Shown: positions 45,812 to 58,776, numbered from the stretch's first letter. The stretch: 64,000 nucleotides of DNA from Diadema setosum (GCA_033980235.1 CM067069.1:35000992-35064991); one strand, 5' to 3'. The notes: generated by a model from the sequence alone, not told the origin. Program-made: numbers and translations.

Positions 45812-48800
45812 ATGGATCGGGAGGAGGATGTGCCTCACTCGGCTCGCTCAGTGTCATCCACTGAAGATGGCTCCTTGAGCTCTAGGTCCAAGAAATCCAA
45901 GACACTGGCACGCTTGAGGTTAGCATGCATTGTAGACATCATTGATCCTCAACTGTGTGGTCCACGGTTAAAACATCATATTATGCATACATGAGAAGAC
46001 ATCGATACAAAGAAGATGCAAGAATGATTCATAAGTGCAAAGAATGTACAGTAGATACTTAGCTTTAAGGGTAGAATTTTTATGGTTTTTTTTACACAAA
46101 CATACCTTTAAAGAGATCAGGAGATCTAAAAAATGTGATTTTAATGGTGTTCTTTCATTAGGTCATAATTGCTTGCCTTGGGACACTTTTTTTTAATTTG
46201 GTATAAAACATGAGCATAAAACCTATCCATCTATCTGTCTATCTACCCTTCAATATACTTAGTACAGATCTACAAATGACCTTTGTGTACAGTTCTTGAA
46301 TTGTGTTTACGCAGTCATTGAATGTAGTGAACTTTGAGTTCACATTTGATTTTTTTCAGCCTTAGCTGTGAAAGTATGTTTATACATAGATTCTTGTAAT
46401 AATAAATCATTATAGATGACCATCCATATATGTTTATTCATCTAATCTCACAGAAATAAATATTATGTTTACACCTACACTGTATGTATGCAAGTGAATG
46501 CTAGTTGTATTGTTGTACCGCCAAACCATCCCATGTGTGACTATACAAAGGGAAATATCTTAATTGTTTTTGCTGTACATTATAGCTGTATGACATTTGC
46601 TAATTCTTGCAAATTCTTTCTTCATTGTAAATGATCTTCCAGAAAACTCAAGAAAACAGAAGGATCAGCGCAGCCCAACAACTTGGCTGGACTCCACCCC
46701 CACCCGCCTGACACTCAAAATGAGTTGGAACATAAAAGCACCGATGGACACGTACCCTCTAATGGTCTAACTAATGGCTTCTCAGAAGATTTGGGAAATC
46801 TAGACAAGAACATACCATCTAAGAGTCATGTGGAACATTTGAATGGAGCTGCTGATGAGAGGCTAACTGAGAGTGAGGGGCTTAAGCCCAGCAGCAACTC
46901 GCTATCAACGTTAGGAAACCTGTCCGGACCGATGGAACGGAAGCCTTTGGGCAGTTCCTTGTTTGCATCTCCCCTGGATCCAGCCAAACCAACAAGGCGG
47001 GGCCTTGGTGGGTTGGAACCTCTTACCCCTCTTGCACCCCTCGAACCCATGGAACCATTCAAGAAGGAGAAACTGAAAAAGACTAAAAAGAAGGTGGAGA
47101 AAAATGTCCATAACTTTGAAAATGGAGTGAGTGAAAGCAGTAGATTGGGACAGCTGGGAGATGTTTCTGAGTTGAGTGAAGTTGGAAATGATTTCTCTGT
47201 GAATGAGGGAAGTATGAGGATATCAGGGGCTACTGTCACGGAATCAAGTGATAACAAGATTCTGGACCTAGCTCAAGGAAGCATTGCAGGGGAGAAGCCA
47301 GACGTTGTTAGTGACAGTAGAATTCAGGCCAGTACAGAAAGTGCAATTTTAAAACCTATCAAGACTGTGACTGAGGCAAAAGAAGGAATCTATTCAAATG
47401 ATGGTCAACAACTCACCACTGATTTTGGTGACTCTGTAGACTTATTACATGATAATAGCGGCAAAGACAGTAAGAGGGATGAAATTAACCATGCAGTGTC
47501 ATCTGCAAGCAAAGAGGAAAGGACATTTACAAATGATATCCATGGTGGCATCAAAGATTCTTCATATACAACTCTTTCCCATTCAATGAATAAGGATAAT
47601 GTGGATGTTACAGATTCCGTGGTGTATCAGAATGATCATTCTTTCATGGATTCAAAGCGAGGAAGTGAAACAAGTTTCAGGAAGCCAGAACATGAAAAAC
47701 ATGCAAGTGTGACAATCGTGGATGAAGAGGATGATGAGAGCGATGATGATTTAATCATTGTCAGCCCACTACCAACTTCTCCTGCAGTCCAGGGTCATCA
47801 ACCCAAGTTTGCTGTCCCAGAGACCAAGCTGCTTTCAGACCACTCTAATTCTGTCACCCACGGTCTGATGACCAACGACAGGACAGGAGAAGGAACTGAG
47901 GGAGCCCTTTTAAAACATGCTGATTTGGGAATAGGCAATGAAACGTCACACTCTGTTCATCAAAATGAAAGCCGGAGAAGCCTGGAGAAAGGCAGTGATG
48001 GTGATGATGATGATGACAATAATGATGATGAAGACAAGCGAAAGTTGACAGAATACTTGGCTCTAAAACAGAGGATGATCGAGGAGGAGGGAGAAAACAA
48101 TGATGCCATCAATTCCAGCTCTAGTAATTTATCGAGAGGGGGACGTCTGTCTCCAATAGCCTCTGCCAGCACCCTTCCACCGCTGGATAATAACTTCATG
48201 TCGCCAGCCCTTCGGACTTCTTACAAGCGCGATGACTTGGATGACAGTGTAGTCAACTCAGAAGCGTCAGATGCCATGATGAGCAATGGGTCACTGTCAG
48301 AGACTCATAGATCCTTTGCGTCCACAGCCATGCTCCTCACAACTCTGACCAACAAGGGAGCTAGGAAGAATAACAAGTGAGTTCATGTCATTTGTAATTT
48401 AGTGGATATCAAGTTCAGTGGAATCACACAATGTATCATAAATACATCAGCAAAAAAAGCATAAACAAAAAACAAAACAAAAACAAAAACTAACAAAAAA
48501 CACTCCCCCCTCAATTAAAAAAACAGAATGAAGAACCAAATAAAAGAGTGTTGATTTATTGCTGAGTTTTGTAAGAGTAATACAGTCAGTTCTTGTTTGA
48601 ACTCTAAATTGTGGATTCAATATGCTTCATAGCATTTATTTGATCTTAGTTTTCATTTACCTCCACCCCAAAAAAAGAGATTGTTCTCTTAGCTGAGAGG
48701 CTTAATAAGCCTTTATTGCATCTCTTTCACATACCAGTTGCTTGTCATTGTGGTGAGATTGGGTGTAAATAATACTTTTGATTACCTGAAAGCCATATGA

Positions 48801-50336
48801 ATTCATCAATTCTTGAAAACAACATCAACAACACAAATTTTGAACTAGTTAAAGAGTTTGGTTTGAATGTACCCATCATTGCAGGAGCTACCTATGTGGA
48901 GGTGTGAGATCTTCAGGATCTTTGGTTGGTAAGGAGGAACTGGACAGCCACCTTCCTGATCGTAAGCTGAAAGTCTTTGTAGCAACATGGAACATGCATG
49001 AAGACAAGGTATGAACACATACAAGTGATGTTTCGTTACAAGGTCTGTAAGTTGTGTCTTGAAGAATTACTGCCAATTCTGCTTGTTTTGAAGGCATATG
49101 GTATCATCATAACAAGAATAGGCGTTTCTCTCTGAGTAGGCCTGCAGCCAAGCAACAATATATATATATTTTTTTGTCCAGCTTAGTCTAAATACACAAA
49201 AATATAGCTGTTTTACTGTGCAGTAACATTTTCATTACTTCAAATTGTTTTTCCTGAACAATTGTTTTTGGTGGCTCAAAAATATTTCAGTGTAAAGGAC
49301 CTTGGAGCATTACAGTTTTGCATTGCTTGTTTTATTAAGGGTTTTTATTGATGATATGTTGTGAGAATCATTATATCTTCTGGTTAATGGGCATAGTCAC
49401 AGTTGATTGTGTACTCACACAGTTATGAGATGCAAAGGAATTAATAATCTGTTCAGTTCAATACCATTGATAATGCAATATATATAAAAGGAGTGACTTG
49501 AAGGAGCCTACACGTGCGCTGATATCATTTTGTATGCTCAGAGTATGTGTGGCAGGTGTTTAGTGCATCTGGCTTCTCCTCTGCAATGCTTTCTTGTGGT
49601 GGGTCTACAAATCTGAACAGGTGTTTAGTAGTACTGCATCTTACTGTGCATTTTCATTTTTCTGACCAAAATTGTCAGGTGGCATTCACTTTAAGTAAGT
49701 AGTATAATCAAACGTATGTCTCTTACAAATTGATGTCAATCCTGATGAAAACCTCTCGTTGTCTCCCAGGAGCTGCCTGAGAACCTGGAGGAGCTGCTAC
49801 TACCAGATGACTGTGAGTACATGCAGGACGTGTACGTCATCGGGACACAGGAGTCTTGTCCAGATTTGTGAGTACTGGAGGTCACTGTTGGTCAAGTTTG
49901 TTGTGCCCTGTCATTTGATGACCCTTTGTGACAGTGAGTGACTTTGAGAAACAAGTCACATATTACACGTATTACCGGATTTTCCAATCATTGATTTTCA
50001 TTTTTTTTTTTCCCGCTACCATATCAATTTGTTCGGCAATGTCCATTTATACAATTAGTGGGCATTTAAACATTTCTGTTCGGTGATTGAAGAATTTCAT
50101 CCAGAAGTTGATTTCTAGCTATTTGCTGTCTATTTTTGTTGACAGAGCGGAGTGGGAGATTCGGCTGCAGGAGACCCTTGGACCAACCCACGTTCTGCTT
50201 CACTCAGCAACTCACGGAGTACTCCACTGTGCTGTCTTCATTCGCAGAGATCTCATCTGGTTTTGCTCTCGTGAGTAACAAGATTCTCGTAAAACAGCTG
50301 AAAGTCCTTTGTCATCACTGCTATCGTCATAACACC

Positions 50337-50388
<52 letters not shown>

Positions 50389-51442
50389 ATTAAATCATTA
50401 TCTTCATCATTGCTATTGTCATCCTCATCATCTTCATCATCATCATCATCATCATCACCATCATCAATTAAATCATTATGATCAACATGTTGATAACCTG
50501 TGTAACACACACCACAAAGATGTCATCATCATCATTATTATTTAAAAGGAGAACTTACTACTGAGAATCCATTTTTTTTGATATCTATAACAAATCACAT
50601 CTTAGCTGTGATTTCTCAAAATGACAGAAGGTGTGGATTGTTTGAAGGGCAGCATAGTGTGTATTGTTACGTCTATGTTTTCCCTTTTTAGACTAGCTTC
50701 CTGTAGGTAGTCACCTCGAATGATTCAAGGAATCATTGCGCTGCTGCTTTTTTTTTTAATTTCATAGTGTAACTTTTAGGTGTAGCTTTTATTTGATGAC
50801 TAAAGCAAGTGATTTCAAATGATATATTAAAAATGTAATATTTCCTTCGACATCCATTCTTCATTTGTGATACTTATCCTACTGTTTATTCCAGATGATC
50901 TTCACTCCTAGATCCATTGATTGTGCATGAAATTTTTTCTGTAAAGAATCAGCAGTGAAGGCATCTATACAGACAAATTCAAGTACATTTGTGGTGCATT
51001 CAGAGGTTTCTGATTTCTCATAAAACGGCATATTATTTTTTGAAATCACTTCTATTTTTTTTTTTTATTCCTTTACAGCTGTTGAAGAGTCGAGGGTGTC
51101 CACACGACCTGGTTCCATGATTAAAACCAAGGTGAGTGTAGAGTGATGCAACAGTGTGGAATCAGAGGTAAAATGCCAGATTTACAATTATAGTTATTTG
51201 TTGAAATTCAATTACTTTCCTCCAAAATTGCCAATTTTAAACAATAAAAAAGAGTAGCATTTTTTTGTGATATGCACAAGTTTCACAGTGAGTTGTGTTG
51301 TGGGATGGGCACTGCGCATTCTTTGTGCCTGCAGTGACATTCACAAACTGGCAGATCTGTTGTGTCAAACAAAGAAAACACACACACAAAAAAGAGAAGA
51401 AATTCTCAATACCAGCATGGACCCAAGAGATTTTTGTGAGCA

Positions 51443-51478
<36 letters not shown>

Positions 51479-54400
51479 GGGGGGGGGGGCAAATTTTTTG
51501 ACGTGATGTACTAGGAACAAGGCCTATTAGTACAGTGACACAACGTTTGCTCCTGCAACAACTTATTTGCTCCAAGGACTCATGGTTAGGGTTGTGATAG
51601 GGATTAAGGCTTAGTTTGATGAGGCGAATGGGATTAGGGTTAGAGTTATGTTTGTGGGTAGAATTTATGTTTAGCCTAAGCTACTGAACTAAGCTACTGA
51701 AATCCTCGCAACTGATTGGCTGACAGCAAATTTGTCAGAAAAGAATATCTGACAAAACACTTCATGAAAAGAGCCCCGAACAGTGATACAAGTATGGACT
51801 TTTTTTTTTCATTCTGTGTAGGGTGCTGTGGCTGTCAGTTTCAACTTCTTTGGGACATCCCTCATCTTCATTGTTTCACATTTTACCTGTGAGTATTGGG
51901 TGCTTCCATTTTCACCTTGATGTTATTGTTACCATTGACTGTTTTTCATTTGATGTGTATCACATCCAGAGTAGCACAGTGTGATTTGTGACAGAAACAT
52001 GAATTGGTTGACACTATTTGTGTCTGTCATCGTCCTAGCATGTTCACATTGCAAATATCTTACGAATTATTTTCCTGTGTCATACATTTTGTCCTGTTTG
52101 TCTTTCTTTATCTTATCTGTTGTACCTCTGCCTGGGAGGCTGCTGGAGGTATTATTCAGTCCAGCCTTCTGTTCTTTAGGCTTGATATACATATTGGTAC
52201 ATGCCTGTATTTTTTTAAAAGGATATATCAGTTTGCATCACTTGAGAGAAATGCAGAAAATTATTTTTGCTAGTACAGTATCATTGACTGAAATCTAATA
52301 TAATTTAAAAGTGTTTCAAGGAATCTGTTATTTCTTTTTTCTGTATGTGATTCATGAATGGATTTTTTTTTTTTTTGTCTTCAAACTAAAGTCTTATACA
52401 CATTATCTCGATGCAACATTACGTCATGAAAATCAAACTGTGTTATCATCTATTAATCTGAAATACTCTTTCTTTTCCTTCATCTAGCTGGGGATGAAAA
52501 CCTAAAAGACCGACTCCTGGACTACGAGAAGATACTGAAAGGAATTAGTCTGCCAGAGAAAGTTCCCCCAACGAGGAAGTTCAACATTCTCACAAGTAAG
52601 CTGAATCAAATCTTAAGACCTGCTTAATAAAGGTACTCCCTGGATTGGCATGTAGAAAAGATGCATCTCTTCTACTGCTAAAATCCTCCTATGTGTGTGG
52701 TAGCAGATTAGTGGATTGTAAAGTGTCATTGATTGCAGTGATCTCAAACTGTAATATCTTTTACTATTTGATGTGTGTTGCCCTTTCTATAGAGTATTTT
52801 TAATATTCATCAAGGTCTTTCAGTTCCGGAAGCTCTTTCTTCTTTTCTGAAGCTAAACCTTTTAGCTTCAAGCATTTAAGTTTGCTGCCAATGTGAGTTG
52901 AAGAGCGCAAGCTGTTAGTAATTGCAAAAGGAAACATCTGTTATGTAGCAGTAAGGTTGAGATGGGAAAAAGAAAAGATGATAGATTACAATGATGATAA
53001 GTCAAACAAATACATATATTAATTCAATCAATTATTCTTCTTTCATCTGTTCCCTCATAAGCAGTGATATTCACATCATTGGTTTATTGCAACACATTGC
53101 CGTTTGTAGTATTCCTATACTTTATATACTTGACACTAAATGTTTTAATCCAAAGCTAGTACATAAACGTCTTCTTGTTTTCCATTGTCCAGGTGATGTG
53201 ACAACACGGTTCGACTGTGTTTTTTGGTGTGGAGACTTCAACTTCCGGTTGGTGGAAAATAAGCCAAGGGTAGAGGGCTGGATTGAGCAGCTACGCACTG
53301 GTTATAGGACGGACTATGACGTCCTGCTGCAGTATGACCAACTCATCAAAGCTATGAGGAAAAGTGAGAAACTTGTCATCATTTATGTTGAATGCTATAT
53401 TGTCATAGCACTAAGGCAATAACAGTCTTACTGTGTGCATTGCACAAATGCATGTCATTATTTCCTTCTTGAGTGAATATCTTTAATACTGCTTTCATGT
53501 GCATACACACTTGAAACATGTAAATGTGGACTTCTGAGCAGTTGGTGTTATGATGTTAATTGCATTTAGCTTGCAAAATCTACTTTATACATCCTGTCAT
53601 TTGTTAAAAAGTAAGTTGTTCGCATCCCAATGGTCTTGCTAAGCAATCAGAACTGTATATTCCCTTTAATATGTTTAACATCATTATTTATCATCCCTTT
53701 CAATAATTTAGCATACTTACAGGTGGTGCATAAGATCTGTTTCAAATTGGGTATTTATATCTTGTGCTATATCAGTCACCTAGTATATTTTTTGTTATTG
53801 TATTAACTTACATTTTCTTGTACCAAATTTCTCTAAAGTTTAGCCTGTCATTTTATGCCATTTCTTGTAGATGAAATATTCAAGGGCTTCCGGGAAGGAA
53901 CCATCAAGTTTCTTCCGTCCTACAAGTTTGATGTTGGAGAAGACGTCTATGACACTTCGTCCAAGGCCAGAGTGCCATCGTACACAGTGAGTTTGGAAAG
54001 CCTCAAACAGCAGTAGTGCATTGAATGGTGTTGGGAACATGAATTAACATCATGTTCCCATCTGCTCATTAAAATTATTTGTATTTGATTTGATTTTTTT
54101 TTCTCCTATGAATAGTTGAAAGGAGATGAAGTTAAACTATTGTACATGGTATCATCACCTCATGCCCTTCAAGGTTTTTGCTTTCCTTACACTGCCGACT
54201 GAGAGTAGAAGGCTTAAAAGATGATGTGAGCATTGGAACCCACAAAGAAATGGGAAAATCAATGTATTAATCATATAAATATATATGTTCATATCATCCT
54301 ATGGCTTTTTTATTCCCTTTCTAAAAGCAATGAGTTTCTCGTATTAAGCTCAAATACAGAATTTACTAGGTTTATGCTTTTGTTATTTGAAGCTGTGATC

Positions 54401-56687
54401 TAAAATCTATCAGCATTCTCAGAGTTTATTCAGACCTCCCAACCATGCTGAATTTGTAGGAAAGAATCTGAATTCTGACCATTCTCAGCTCTTGTTCCAA
54501 TAGGAGTTTCCTATCATCCTTGAAAATTTTCTACACACTTCTATTGCAACTTTTCTTTCTTTCCTACTTTTGAATCAAATCATCCCTATTTTCAGTCAGA
54601 AAGGTTAGGTGGGCTGTATACTGCATCTTGTGATCTTGTTGAAAAGAGTTTTTCTGTAATTCCTCCTAATTCTGGGTTTGTCTTGCAGGACCGTGTGTTG
54701 TATAAGAGCAGGAAAGCATCAGACATCTCACTCGTCCACTACAACAGCTGTGAGCAGATCAAGACCTCTGACCACCGTCCAGTCTATGCACTCTTTGAGG
54801 TGGACATCAGGCCTGGAAGGGATGAGTGAGTTGCCATGACGATATTTCATTTAATGATAATGCTGGCAAGAAAGTGGGATGATTCAGTTTCCGAGAATGA
54901 AGCTGTCCTTACTTCATAGGAATATAAGAATTAAGGAATACAATGAGGATCATATTCAGACCATGTGAGGTTTCTTCAAGATGACATTATGACACTAAAA
55001 TTTGAAATTATAATGATGATTAATCTTTGCCTTTAAATGATGACATCATGCAGATTAAATTCAAGATGATGACTCCGTTTATTGAGGATAAATAATTTTG
55101 GTAATATGTAATAAATGTGAGTGATTCTGATTCTGAATGAGATATCAGTATTAATGAGAATATGATGTGATGGAAGTAAAGTCAGGATATAATGTTGATT
55201 GTGGTGATGATAATGGCCATGATGATTATGATGATGATGATGGAGGTGGTGATTTACAGGATAATGGAGTAATGGTACGGATGATAAGAGGAATGTAGTG
55301 ATGATGCAATAATTTGAATATTCATGTAGATGATGATAAAGAGACGGAGGTGTTGGGTTTGTTCGAATGTAGACATAAAGTCATAGCAAACATTGACTTT
55401 AGGACGATGATGAGGATGATGATGACTACGACAACGATGATGATGACTACGACAACGATGATGATGATGAGGAGGAGGAGGAGGAGGAGGAATTAGAATA
55501 AGAAGAAGTAGTTGATGGTGAATGTAGGAATGTTGCTAGTGATGAGTGATCTCACTAACTAAAACGATTGTCACAACTGGCATTAGGATTACATTTTGTT
55601 TTGTCCTCAGCCAGATGTATTTTGATTACTGGGACCGGTAATTCAAGATAAAAATATTTAGGTAGGAATGAAAAAAAGAAAAGAAAAGATAGATGCCATT
55701 CTGGTTGAAATTCACATTGAAATGTTCTGTCTACTCTTGATGTCATCTCTGGAAGATAGCAGTACTAATGGTAGCTAAGCTGATCATAGTAAAACTAATT
55801 AGTTTGACACAATTTATCTCTCTTTCCATTTCAGCTCACTTACAGGTGGTGGAATGTTTTCTCGTCCGGTTTACGTTGAAGGTAACAGCAATATATTCAT
55901 TTGACTTCTCATTACAGGTTATTATGCATCCACATACAACATTCATATCATAACATAAATTTAGTTTTTAGAAAAATTACTTAGGAGCATGCTGATAAAG
56001 TTTAATGAACAATTGTTTTGAGGGTGCTTTAGAAAAAAAAAGAATATATATACATACTTATGCTGTGATATTTGGCTTAGTTTTTCATGCCATCACAATT
56101 AGCTTTTAGTTCTTCCCTGCATGTTTGTGCTCCAGAGTAAGAAAAGCCATTTGAGAAATTAGACAGTAACACTCAAGTCAGGAGTGCAAACCTGGGCCCT
56201 GTTTCATAAAGCTGTTCGTAAAGTTACGAACGACTTACGAACAACTGGTGATCAGTTCTGATGTGCTATACTTATCAGAATTTCAATAATTCAGCACAAG
56301 CACTGATCACCAATCATTTGTAAGTAATTCATAACTTTACAAACAGCTTTATGAAACACCCCCAGGTTCCTTGGTGCAAGTCAAGTTTTTTTTTTTTCAG
56401 ATCTTATAAATTTTCAGCTTCTGTACATACCAGAGTTTCAATAATAAAGTAATTTTTGTAATGCAGCCAAGTGAATGGTGTTTCCAGATTATGTGCTTGA
56501 GGAAAATGTGAAGAAGATTACAAAATCCTGTTGAAGACTTTGTTCATTGAGGCTAGTAAAATAAATCCACTTTCAAGTGTTATTTGAATTATTTTTCTTT
56601 CTCTCAAAAGCAATCAAGAGGAGAGCAGCCAAGGCAGGAATGACAAAGAGAACTCAGGCTTCCAGTGCTGTCTGCTCTGTCATGTGA
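45812..56687 (+). CDS. INPP5E: Phosphatidylinositol polyphosphate 5-phosphatase, INPP5E (72-kDa type IV)
   Basis: Thirteen exons join in phase: 45812-45918, 46643-48376, 48885-49008, 49770-49867, 50146-50270, 51079-51131, 51822-51888, 52488-52595, 53193-53363, 53871-53986, 54689-54825, 55835-55881, 56611-56687; 987 aa. The start has a good context (AGAATGG) and an in-frame stop 18 nt upstream. Residues 1-613 are disordered, mostly from one exon. The catalytic domain (about 640-940) shows VATWNM (646-651), [30 protein letters not shown] (817-824), [17 protein letters not shown] (898-906) and KTSDHRPVY (926-934), all matching human INPP5E. The protein ends in CSVM, a farnesylation-type CaaX box. 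The family removes the 5-phosphate from PI(4,5)P2 and PI(3,4,5)P3 at the ciliary membrane; human mutations cause Joubert and MORM syndromes. Human is 644 aa, so the N-terminal extension here is unusually long. Confidence 0.95.
46643..48376 (+). other. INPP5E: INPP5E long disordered N-terminal exon
   Basis: This 1.73 kb exon encodes ~578 residues rich in S, D, E, K and N. It holds a P/L/E segment near 46990-47060 ([20 protein letters not shown]), an acidic-hydrophobic motif [11 protein letters not shown] near 47742-47774, an Asp/Asn run near 47998-48036 ([14 protein letters not shown]) and a helix-prone [11 protein letters not shown]. Human INPP5E has a shorter proline-rich N-terminus; I see no clear residue alignment. 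Confidence 0.8.
50339..50465. repeat. (ATC)n trinucleotide repeat
   Basis: Two ATC/TCA runs separated by AATTAAATCATTATC lie in INPP5E intron 5. The antisense poly-Asp frame is an artefact of the repeat. Confidence 0.9.
51445..51489. repeat. T33-G12 homopolymer block
   Basis: About 33 T followed by about 12 G in INPP5E intron 6, similar to the T-G block at 23220. Confidence 0.85.
55196..55495. repeat. GAT/GAC/GAG-rich low-complexity region
   Basis: Irregular GATGATGAT, GACTACGACAAC and GAGGAGGAG stretches in INPP5E intron 11; a 21 bp block with ACTACGACAACGATGATGAT occurs twice near 55425-55465. Confidence 0.8.
56191..56366. mobile_element. Fold-back MITE, TGTTTCATAAAGCTGTT family, copy 1
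   Basis: TGTTTCATAAAGCTGTTCGT at the left is mirrored by AAACAGCTTTATGAAACA at the right, and the arms pair almost throughout (TGATCAGT, GCACAAGCACTGATCACCA). It lies in INPP5E intron 12, ~245 bp before the last exon. Confidence 0.8.
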
Positions 56688-56700
56688 TCTCCAACTCGCC

Positions 56701-56755
56701 AGCATGTGATCAGCATGTGATCATCATGTGATCATCATGTGATCATCATGTGATT
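56701..56755 (+). repeat. 11 bp tandem repeat (ATCATGTGATC) x 5 in INPP5E 3' UTR
   Basis: Five contiguous 11 bp units begin 14 bp after the stop codon. Each contains CATGTG, an E-box-type hexamer. Related single copies flank the array, including the stop-codon context CATGTGATC and TCACGTGATC near 56814. Confidence 0.9.
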
Positions 56756-57225
56756 ACAGTATGATGGCTAAGATTGCATCATGTGACTATCACATGATCT
56801 GACTGCAGTCTTCACGTGATCATCAAATGTGTGGGACACCATAGATCCTTTGGGATCATCACCTGCGTACTTCAAATTGGAGTGATTTATTAAACTTGTT
56901 ATATTTAATCAGGTAATCACATTCATTTCACACTGATATTTCTATGAAAGACACATCCTCTGATCTATACCATGCTTTGTAATCTTTACTGAATTTAGGT
57001 CATATTGAGTATGTAAGCAGCAAGTACAAATGGTAGAATGTTGTTATGGTTTGTGTTTACTTCGGTACAATCTCTAAGGTATAGCAGCTGCTGACCATTT
57101 GTGTTGCATGCATCGTACCCCATAAAGGGGGCCATGGGAGAAGGCTCAAAAAGTTGATCTTCATCATGATGTATCTTGGAGAAGCGTAGGTTTACAACCA
57201 GGTACTTAAAAGCAAGAAATATTCC

Positions 57226-57415
57226 CGGCATGAAATTTTTGTGAATTAGAGCCAGCAGCCTTTTATGCGGCATGAAATTTTTGCGAATTGCCACTGGCAT
57301 TCAAGGCATACAGCATAGACAAGAAATTTTGAGTGCACTTTAATTTCACAAGACTTTGCTCTAGTGAAATTCGCAAAATTAAAATGCACACAAAAATGTC
57401 AGGTTTTACAGTATG
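57226..57415. repeat. Interspersed repeat, TACTGTAAAA / AATGCCAGTGGCAATTC family, copy 2
   Basis: Reverse-oriented match to 24678-24850: GCATGAAATTTTTGCGAATT, GCCACTGGCATT and the TTTTACAGTA end are shared. Confidence 0.65.
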
Positions 57416-57978
57416 CTGGGTCCATGAGGGTCACCCTTAAGAGCACGTACACACTCAAGATTTCGAGCATGCTAGGTTAGGATTAATTTTTTTTCCCCTT
57501 ATAAGTGCTGAGGATGATAATTGATGATTTTGATAGTCGATCAGATTTTTTTTCTTCAAAATTATGCCAATTTGTGACTTCTGCTACCAAATCTTATGAG
57601 AAGTTTGACAAAATTTGCCCAATATTTTGTAGATTTGGGGATTTGTATCAAAGACATTACAGTGTGAAGGTTTGTATGTCAGGGATACTTACTGGAAAAC
57701 ATTGTGTTTCGTGGGTTTTCAAACATTCCAGACAGTGTAGTATCTAGTTAAGATTGAGGTACACAGAGGGTAGCAGCTTTGATATTATTTATATGTATTT
57801 ATGAATATTGATGAGAAAAACAAAAACTATCACCTTGCCACTTGCTATTTAAAGTTACTGCTTATACATTGTACTTCATTCAGAATTATATTCAGGCTAC
57901 ACAAAAGATTTCTTTTTGTGCTACAATTTTAGATTATGGATGCCACCTGATTTCTTTGGCATCAGTGATACAAGCCAC

Positions 57979-58137
57979 GGGGGTGTTTCACAAAGCCGTT
58001 CTTAAGTTAAGAAGGACTTAAGTGATCAGTTCTTGTGCTGAATTATTGAGATTCTAATAGGTATAGCACACAAGAACTGATTACCAGTCGCACGTAAGTC
58101 CTTCTTAACTTTAAGAACGGCTTTGTGAAACACCCCC
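57979..58137. mobile_element. Fold-back MITE, TGTTTCATAAAGCTGTT family, copy 2
   Basis: GGGTGTTTCACAAAGCCGTT and its complement form the ends; arms pair throughout. The centre shares GATCAGTTCTTGTGCTGAAT with the 56191-56366 element. A run of C/G flanks the right end. Confidence 0.85.
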
Positions 58138-58611
58138 CAGGGGTGCCTGGCTGATTATTAAAGCTATACTCATGTTATTATGAGCATCTGAATTGCAGGC
58201 TTGCTACTATATACTTCAATCAAAAGATTCACTCTCTTGTCTAATACCAAAGTGTGCTTCTAAGACCTTTCATAGATAAATGGAACTCTGTAATCGTGTT
58301 CCTCTTTATTATAGATGAAATACTCAAAATATTCTATGTAGAAATTAATGCGATACTTGTAAAAGTTAGACAATGCATTGTTAAACTGCTTTTCTCTGTG
58401 TTACCTGTGCAAAACCTTCTGCTTATATAGAGCATTACTTGTCTTACCTTGACCTGCTTGCTAACAATGCATCATTGATTGAATTTGGGGTCCACTTCCC
58501 GTCACACTCATTCAGTGGTCAAACCTGTAGTGGTCACCTGCTGCAGTCACTAAAATCTGTGTGGTGATGAATTATGTTGTAGTACATATAGTGTGCCATC
58601 ACTGTTCTGCA

Positions 58612-58638
<27 letters not shown>
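58612..58638. repeat. Poly(T) tract
   Basis: About 27 T. Confidence 0.85.
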
Positions 58639-58643
<5 letters not shown>

Positions 58644-58776
58644 TGGCACTGACTGGATTGCTAGACTTCACATTTGAACACTTTCATAATTCACCATTAC
58701 ATTATATACCAGGGTACCATGCTGAAAGAGTACTGTCCAATGTTATTATCATGCCCTGTGTTGTGTGGAATTTTTA

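Noticed and set aside
50253..50510. Poly-aspartate frame on the - strand
   Set aside because: Translation of the (ATC)n microsatellite in INPP5E intron 5.
51583..51660. Interstitial telomere-like GGTTAGGG sequence
   Set aside because: Only scattered, irregular TTAGGG-like words with no periodic run; similar words near 44270 and 37370 are also isolated.
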